In this document: positions 59,068 to 64,000 of the stretch, one piece after another
Layout of the letters: each line of letters begins with the position of its first letter
How positions within the stretch are numbered: position 1 is the first letter of the stretch
DNA from: Steinernema hermaphroditum
Lineage: Eukaryota; Nematoda; Chromadorea; Rhabditida; Steinernematidae
Assembly: GCA_030435675.1 (NCBI GenBank)
Contig: CM059624.1
Coordinates: 1,946,769-2,010,768, forward strand
Reading direction: 5' to 3'
DNA length: 64,000 nt
Translations under genes and position numbers: made by a program
The notes under the pieces: model-generated
What the model was told of the DNA's origin: nothing
What the model saw: the letters and a program-made list of their open reading frames with translations, nothing else
Database searches by the model: none

Positions 59068-61364
59068 TCACAACTGCAATACAAAATCCGACTCGACTTC
59101 CTTTCCGGTCTCATCGAACCCGACCTTCTTGTAGATCATCCTGTGGTCGGCGACGCGGTAATTCTTAACTCTCCTCGACAGGACTAGCAAAACCACGGCG
59201 ACCACCGCAATCACCACCACTAGTGTTACGATAGCGGCACAGATTGCAACGTAGATCGTCTCTTCTTCAATTTCCAATTCCTCGAAGTATTTCTCATCGA
59301 TATGCCCATAGGAGAAGATCTCGTTGTACATGGAGAGCAGCTGCTTGTGGCCATTCGGTTTGGCAAGAAAGCTTAGGCGGGATGGATGGATAGCGAAGGT
59401 GTTGTTCTGGAGGAGATCGACGTAGTAGTCCACTGAAAAGAAAGGTAGGGATGGAATAGGATATTTCTCTGCTTGCCCATCCACTTTTGAAGTTCTGGGA
59501 AGTACACGTCCAGGGAGGTTTTCTTGAAAATATGCTCTTCGTTTTGGATGTTTTCGACGTCAAAATATTTCAACGCGTCTCCTATATGGTTGGACCCGAC
59601 CTCCGAAGGACCAACTAGACCAAAAACGACGTCGATGATCTGCTTGGTTCGGGCATGCTCCAGCTGCTGGACGACCGATCGGAACTGACTAACCGAATAT
59701 CGTCGGGAAACGTAATCCGTTCGGTGTTTGTTCACTTTTGCTGTCCAATACTGCAAATGTACCTCCTTAATCTTAAGGCCTAAGGGTCGTAATCACCTCA
59801 TTTTCACGATCCTGGGCAACAAAGTGACTGTAGGTCGCTTCGAGTGCCATCTCTTTCAATTGCTTCTTTCGTTCGATTTTCTCTTTTTTGATCAGATGAG
59901 CGTATTCCTTCAGAATCTTCAGAAGTTTGATGTTTATGGATTTGCTGATGCGAAGGGGCGTCGATGGATTGTCACAAGTGAAAACGATCTCGCGGGTGAA
60001 CTTCGGAGAAAAACAGTCAAAGCCAAAGGTATAGTTGATGGGTGCCTTGAATGGGTCAGATCGTGTAATTTAAGATTCAAAAGAATCTACCTTTCCACAT
60101 TCGACAGTAGCCCGTTCGATCCATTCTTTTTCATTCAAACAGCTTCCATTAACACCGACCAGCTTATCCGACCACGTTCCCTCAGAGGCCTCAGGTTCTT
60201 TGGCTGGACCGCGTCCTGAAAACAGGAGTGTTTAGGAGTGCCCTGCTCAGATTAGCTCAGTGTAATATTTCTGAGAAATATGAACGCCCATGTGAGTTCC
60301 AGGCGAGTTTGAGTTTCCAACATGTCTTCGTCAGTTAAAAGCGAGCCTCAATCCAAAAATACGATGCCCGGACTTAGCGGACGAAATAGAAACGCATAAG
60401 GTCGGAGCCTCTAAGGGTCAGAAGTCAATAGAATGAACCTCTAATTTTGCTCCTAATTCTTGTTCACCAATGACTAACGTCATTTTCAGACCCACTAGTC
60501 CATGAGATTCTTGAGTGTACAGTTTCTTCTCCACCCAAAATCAAATCATGTGAGTTCCATACCCATATGACACTTTAAAATCTTCAAAAGAGCAACAAAA
60601 AAGGGAGAATCGCGTTGATTCAGAAATGCCTGGGGGCTCTCGCCCCGCTTTGCCTGTTCGATCATGAAAATGCGCCCTATTTTCAAGGTGAACTACTGGC
60701 TATGGTCCAATCATAATACTCTCGGTGGGTTTCGCCATAGTCTCTTCACTCTAACTTACATTTCTGTCTTCATATCATCCCTTAAGTTGACCCCCTATGC
60801 ACCATTTAAATTCACAGAAATCTCTGGTGGGTCACGCCCCGCTCTGTCTGTTGGACCTTCAAAGCTCGCCCTATTTTCAAGTCGAACGACTTGGTGCCTG
60901 GAGGGTTATATAACAGGTTGCAATGATTTGAGTAAACGTGGGTCCAAACAAGATCAACATGGTTGATGTTCTAAGACCGAAGCCTACTTACCAATGCACT
61001 TGAACTTCGCATGCTCCAAGTACTCCGGAATGGGTGGGTACATAAAGTGCTTGTAAGAGTGGATCTTTACGGTCTCATTCGCAAATATCCCGTAGGATAC
61101 ATCGTCATAGGCCTGAAATTCTCCTCTCTCCACAAAAGACAACCATCTGTCATACCGTACCTGTCTACAAAGTCGAACGATATCCTCGATTCTACACAGA
61201 GTCGGCTGCTCGACAGGTTCAATCAGCTCATAATCGGCCTTTTTGTCGTCGAAGTAGAGGGCGTAGGTACCGTTGAGACACAAGATCGTCCTCGAATCGG
61301 CATGCTCGGCCAAGGATGCGCAAAAAGAGTGCAATAAAAGCGCGAAGAGAAGAGCCGACCGCAT
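59068..61364 (-). CDS. Divergent APP-like type I membrane protein (E1-domain related)
   Basis: Exons 61364-60992, 60215-60091, 60045-59797, 59750-59477, 59432-59068; phases agree, 461 aa. Signal peptide MRSALLFALLLHSFCASLA. The ectodomain follows the amyloid-precursor E1 layout: C...LC-IEDIVRLC-QV...KFKC, then after 27 residues C, 14 later C, then FDC and VFTC. The 27- and 14-residue intervals equal those I recall for APP C117-C144 and C144-C158. Cysteines matching APP C98/C105 and C133/C187, each a bonded pair, are absent. A charged helical region (LLKILKEYAHLIKKEKIERK) sits where APP has its E2 coils. One TM span (IYVAICAAIVTLVVVIAVVA) and a 36-residue tail (RMIYKKVGFDETGK) without NPxY follow. 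The fourth intron needs a GC-AG donor (GG|GCAAGC). The family assignment is my inference from cysteine spacing and order. Confidence 0.65.
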
Positions 61365-61696
61365 GGTGGGCGAGCGGACTGAATGAAATCGGCCGGATCG
61401 GCTATGGACGCATCGATGTGAGAAGATTAACAGTTCTGGCGTGCAAGGATTACGTCCTATGCGTCCGCTTTTGGATGCTTAAGATTTCCGCTTATAAGTG
61501 TAAAGCTGTTATTGTCAAGAAATTTGCATTAGGAGGCTCGTTGGATGAGAGGTTAACAGATGCTGCGTTGTAGGACGAAAGACTGATCTTCTCCGTGGCA
61601 GTGTAAACAGTGTTTATCTTCAAGTTTATTCGATTACATAGACACTGACAAAATAGATAATTAGACCTTCAAAATTTCTGACATGTAAGGGTCTTG
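61365..61696. other. Spacer between APP-like and lectin genes
   Basis: No exon supported; it contains the promoter side of the APP-like gene and the 3' UTR of the lectin gene. Confidence 0.35.
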
Positions 61697-63798
61697 CTAC
61701 AGGAACACGGCGACTTCCTCGGCAGAACAGTAGTTGTCAGTGTCACAGATGGGAGCCTGGCAAACGTAGCCGTATTCACCTTTTTCGCAATCTCGATTCT
61801 CATAGCTGAGCACTCCACTGGATTCGATTCCGACTCCACAGTTCCCAGCAGCGCTTTCTTTCCATAGTCCGGTTGGCAGAGGCTTAAACGAATATGTAAT
61901 TAGCAGAAGATACCCATGAGGATTATGATGAAGGATTTCGATGGAAGACATAAGCTTTAGATCAACGGAAAGTTTGGGTACGATTTTAATGACCTGAACG
62001 TGATAGAGGTTACAGGCCAGTTTCGCCAATGAGACAGCCAGGTCCTGGCTCTCATGTGGATCCTCAGCTCAATGCTTTCATAATTTCCGATAGACATTCT
62101 CCTATCTGATCTGGCCATGATGGATTAAACTGACCCTGTCTACGTCTTCAATTTACCCTGTTTCACCCATCCTCTAGGTCTCACTGACTCACTTTAAGCA
62201 CAGTCACTGACATAGTCGGTCCAGGCCCTATCTCTTCCCCAATGGCTATCACCGAATATATATGTAGTTGGCAGAAGATACCCATGAGTATGATGAAGGA
62301 CTTGGATGGAAGACATAAGCTTTAGATCAACGGAAAGTTTGGGTACGATTTTAATGGCCTGAACGTGATAGAAGTTGCGGTCCATTCTATGGCTAGTTTC
62401 ACCAGTGAGATAGCTACTTCCTGGCTCTCTTGGCGTCTGGATACACTTAAACGAGTGTAAATTAAATGGGCTTCAGTCTCGAGTCCACAGAGAAGAGGCC
62501 CTGAGGCAAGGAGAAAATGGCTATGTTCATAAGGACCTTTGGCCTTTACCCTAATGAACAAGAAATTATAACCTTTTAACATCGCTATTACCTGCTGCTG
62601 TTGAGCCTGCTCTCCATCCCACTTCCACAGCTGTCCAGCGCCTTCCCTCTTCCACCCAATATGGAACCGGTCGCCGGTGCCCTTCACTATGGACAGCAAT
62701 CTCTCGTGCTTAGTCGTGGTCTTGATATGCACCAAATGTCCATTTGTCGCAATCAACGGGCAAACTTCTTGTGCCGAAGGGCGGTCGGCCTGTCCCTCGA
62801 TGTGGTACAAGCATTCTCCATAGGAAGCGCCGCTTTTGAACGGAGCTTTGTAGGCTAGCCAGTTGGGTTTGCAGAAGCAATTCACTGGAATGACGTTGAA
62901 TCTACAGTATCCATAGAAGACTTACCGTAACAGAGGGCTTTCGCCATCTTCCTAGTCACGTTGGCCTCCTTATTCTCGAAGTTCATGTTTTCGGAGGCGA
63001 TCAGTGCCAAGCTCTTGGCGAGCTGTCCTCCTGTAGCCGAACGATGGGCCAGCGTTATGATGGAGATACCCGATTCTCTGAGCTCAGATGATACCTTCTT
63101 GGGGTCGCTTGCGCCACCACTAAGAAGCTTATGAAGAATCTGTGTTTAGGGGAGGTACACCTACAATTTATACTCTGCGGCGACAACTATAACAGCTCGC
63201 TGGACGTTGGGACGGTCGATGTTCTTGGCGAAGATACGTTGTGCTTCCAGAAGAGCGCTAAAATTGGACGAAAAAGGGTTACGATATTGGTCCAGCATGC
63301 TTACTTCGCCAGATCAACGGTCACCTCCTTGGCATCCGGTTTAACCGACAGCATGTCTCTGAAGAGCTGGCCCACAGAGCTGTATCTCCCGAAATCTCCA
63401 ACAGTAGTGACGTCCCGGCTATAGGTGAGGAAAGCGATTCGAGAAGACTGATTAGCTTTCGAGTCCAAGTTGATTCCTTTGAAGAGGGTGTTCAAACCAG
63501 CAGCGGCCGCTCTGACTTCGCTTCCCATCGCTTTGGACCTGTCCATCAGGACGACAATGTCTAACCAGAGCTTGTTGAAGCTGCAGGCACACTGGCCTTC
63601 TCCACGAGGAGAGGGAACGGGAACTGCAGTGGGAGTGCAGCTTTGGCAGCTGGTGGGCGTGACAGGGAAGGGTGTAGGTGTTGGAGTCTGTGGACCTCTG
63701 GTTGTGTCGACATGGACTAGCTCTAGAGATAACAGAGATATTACTCTGTGGAGGTTTCTACCGACTCCCTGCATAAGCAGAGTGGCCGACAGATCCAT
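61697..63798 (-). CDS. von Willebrand A plus C-type lectin protein (nematode clec-like)
   Basis: Exons (provisional 63798-63762), 63722-63305, 63257-63165, 63119-62926, 62884-62592 and 61882-61697; all phases agree. A Pro/Thr linker (PQTPTPTPFPVTPT) precedes a VWA domain: LWLDIVVLMDRSKAMGS, RIAFLTYSRDV, RAVIVVAAEYKF-GGASDPK. The metal site reads D-R-S-K-A where D-x-S-x-S is usual. A C-type lectin domain follows (FCKPNWLAYK, GECLYH, AQEVCPLIA, FHIGWKRE, GLWKESAAGNCGVG, YGYVCQA); Ca-binding EPN and WND motifs are not evident. VWA-CLECT fusions are common secreted, infection-responsive proteins in nematodes (family knowledge). The N-terminus is uncertain: no clean signal peptide is seen and a SINE lies just upstream, so a first exon may lie beyond the window. 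Confidence 0.7.
61895..62420. repeat. Direct duplication in the lectin gene's last intron
   Basis: Copies at about 61,895-62,060 and 62,252-62,420 share AGAAGATACCCATGAG, GACATAAGCTTTAGATCAAC and GTTTGGGTACGATTTTAATG. Read on the minus strand both encode VIKIVPKLSVDLKLMSS-like peptide (V or A at the first position), and the copy nearer the last exon is open straight into it. Confidence 0.7.
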
Positions 63799-63904
63799 TT
63801 GGAAGAAGGGACCTAGACAGAAGTCTAGAAAGCCATTCAAAAACTCATTTCAACTTTGTGCTTTGTCCGCCAAGGGTTCAGGGAGCGGTCGGTTTCCGGA
63901 AGCA

Positions 63905-64000
63905 GGGAAATTAGGACTGCGACCGGTATCGAACCCACCCCGACCGACTACAAAACGGAAGCGTTCGCAATGAGCCACACAGATACTTACACTTGAACGG
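63905..64000 (-). repeat. tRNA-Thr-derived SINE-like copy S7 (reaches window end)
   Basis: Minus strand: TGTGTGGCTCATTGCGAACG (A box), TTTGTAG loop (UGU), GGTCGGGGTGGGTTCGATACC (B box). Confidence 0.6.

Overview
This is a window of nuclear DNA from a nematode. Protein genes are cut by short introns (mostly 39-51 bp, GT...AG with TTTCAG-like acceptors) alongside a few introns of 1-2.4 kb. The gene content is typical of rhabditid-type nematodes: serpentine chemoreceptor-like 7TM genes, fast-evolving F-box-type genes, a von Willebrand A/C-type-lectin gene, RING-CH genes in local clusters, and a core housekeeping gene (Sec23). I do not commit to a species. All exon joins were made by eye from splice signals, reading phase and comparison between paralogs within the window.

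Layout. 0-2 kb: two tandem paralogs with a decayed J domain (the first is cut by the window edge). 2-3.9 kb: tRNA-Ala and a tRNA-like relic. 3.9-9.8 kb: seven-exon sec-23 (COPII coat). Its 2.4-kb third intron carries a nested, antisense, two-exon secreted-peptide precursor, and two of its introns hold tandem duplications. 10-14 kb: a nematode orphan gene and a small membrane protein with two possible last exons. 15-19 kb: chemoreceptor-like gene 1. 20-28 kb: two more copies of the orphan family, a small cysteine-cluster protein, and a MADF-BESS regulator with two candidate first exons. 28.7-30.4 kb: a secreted orphan that looks broken. 31-39 kb: four RING-CH (MARCH-type) genes, one a pseudogene, interleaved with an F-box gene and a partial copy of it. 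40-47 kb: chemoreceptor-like gene 2, a deleted receptor pseudogene and a fifth RING-CH gene. 47-52 kb: gene-poor and repeat-rich. 52-56 kb: chemoreceptor-like gene 3 and an inverted pair of tRNA-Pro genes. 56.7-58 kb: an intact maT-type (DD37D) mariner element with perfect inverted repeats. 58-64 kb: three genes on the minus strand for secreted or membrane proteins: a small secreted orphan, a divergent APP-E1-like type I membrane protein, and a VWA/C-type-lectin protein.

Repeats include a tRNA-Thr-derived SINE-like family (seven copies), a hAT-like mini-element, a foldback element with relatives, and several local direct duplications inside introns.

The most interesting candidates are the APP-like gene at 59.1-61.4 kb, which keeps E1 cysteine spacing but has lost both partners of two disulfide pairs, and the nested peptide precursor inside sec-23. 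I see no unified novel system such as a phage or defence island; the novelty lies in individual genes and repeat families.
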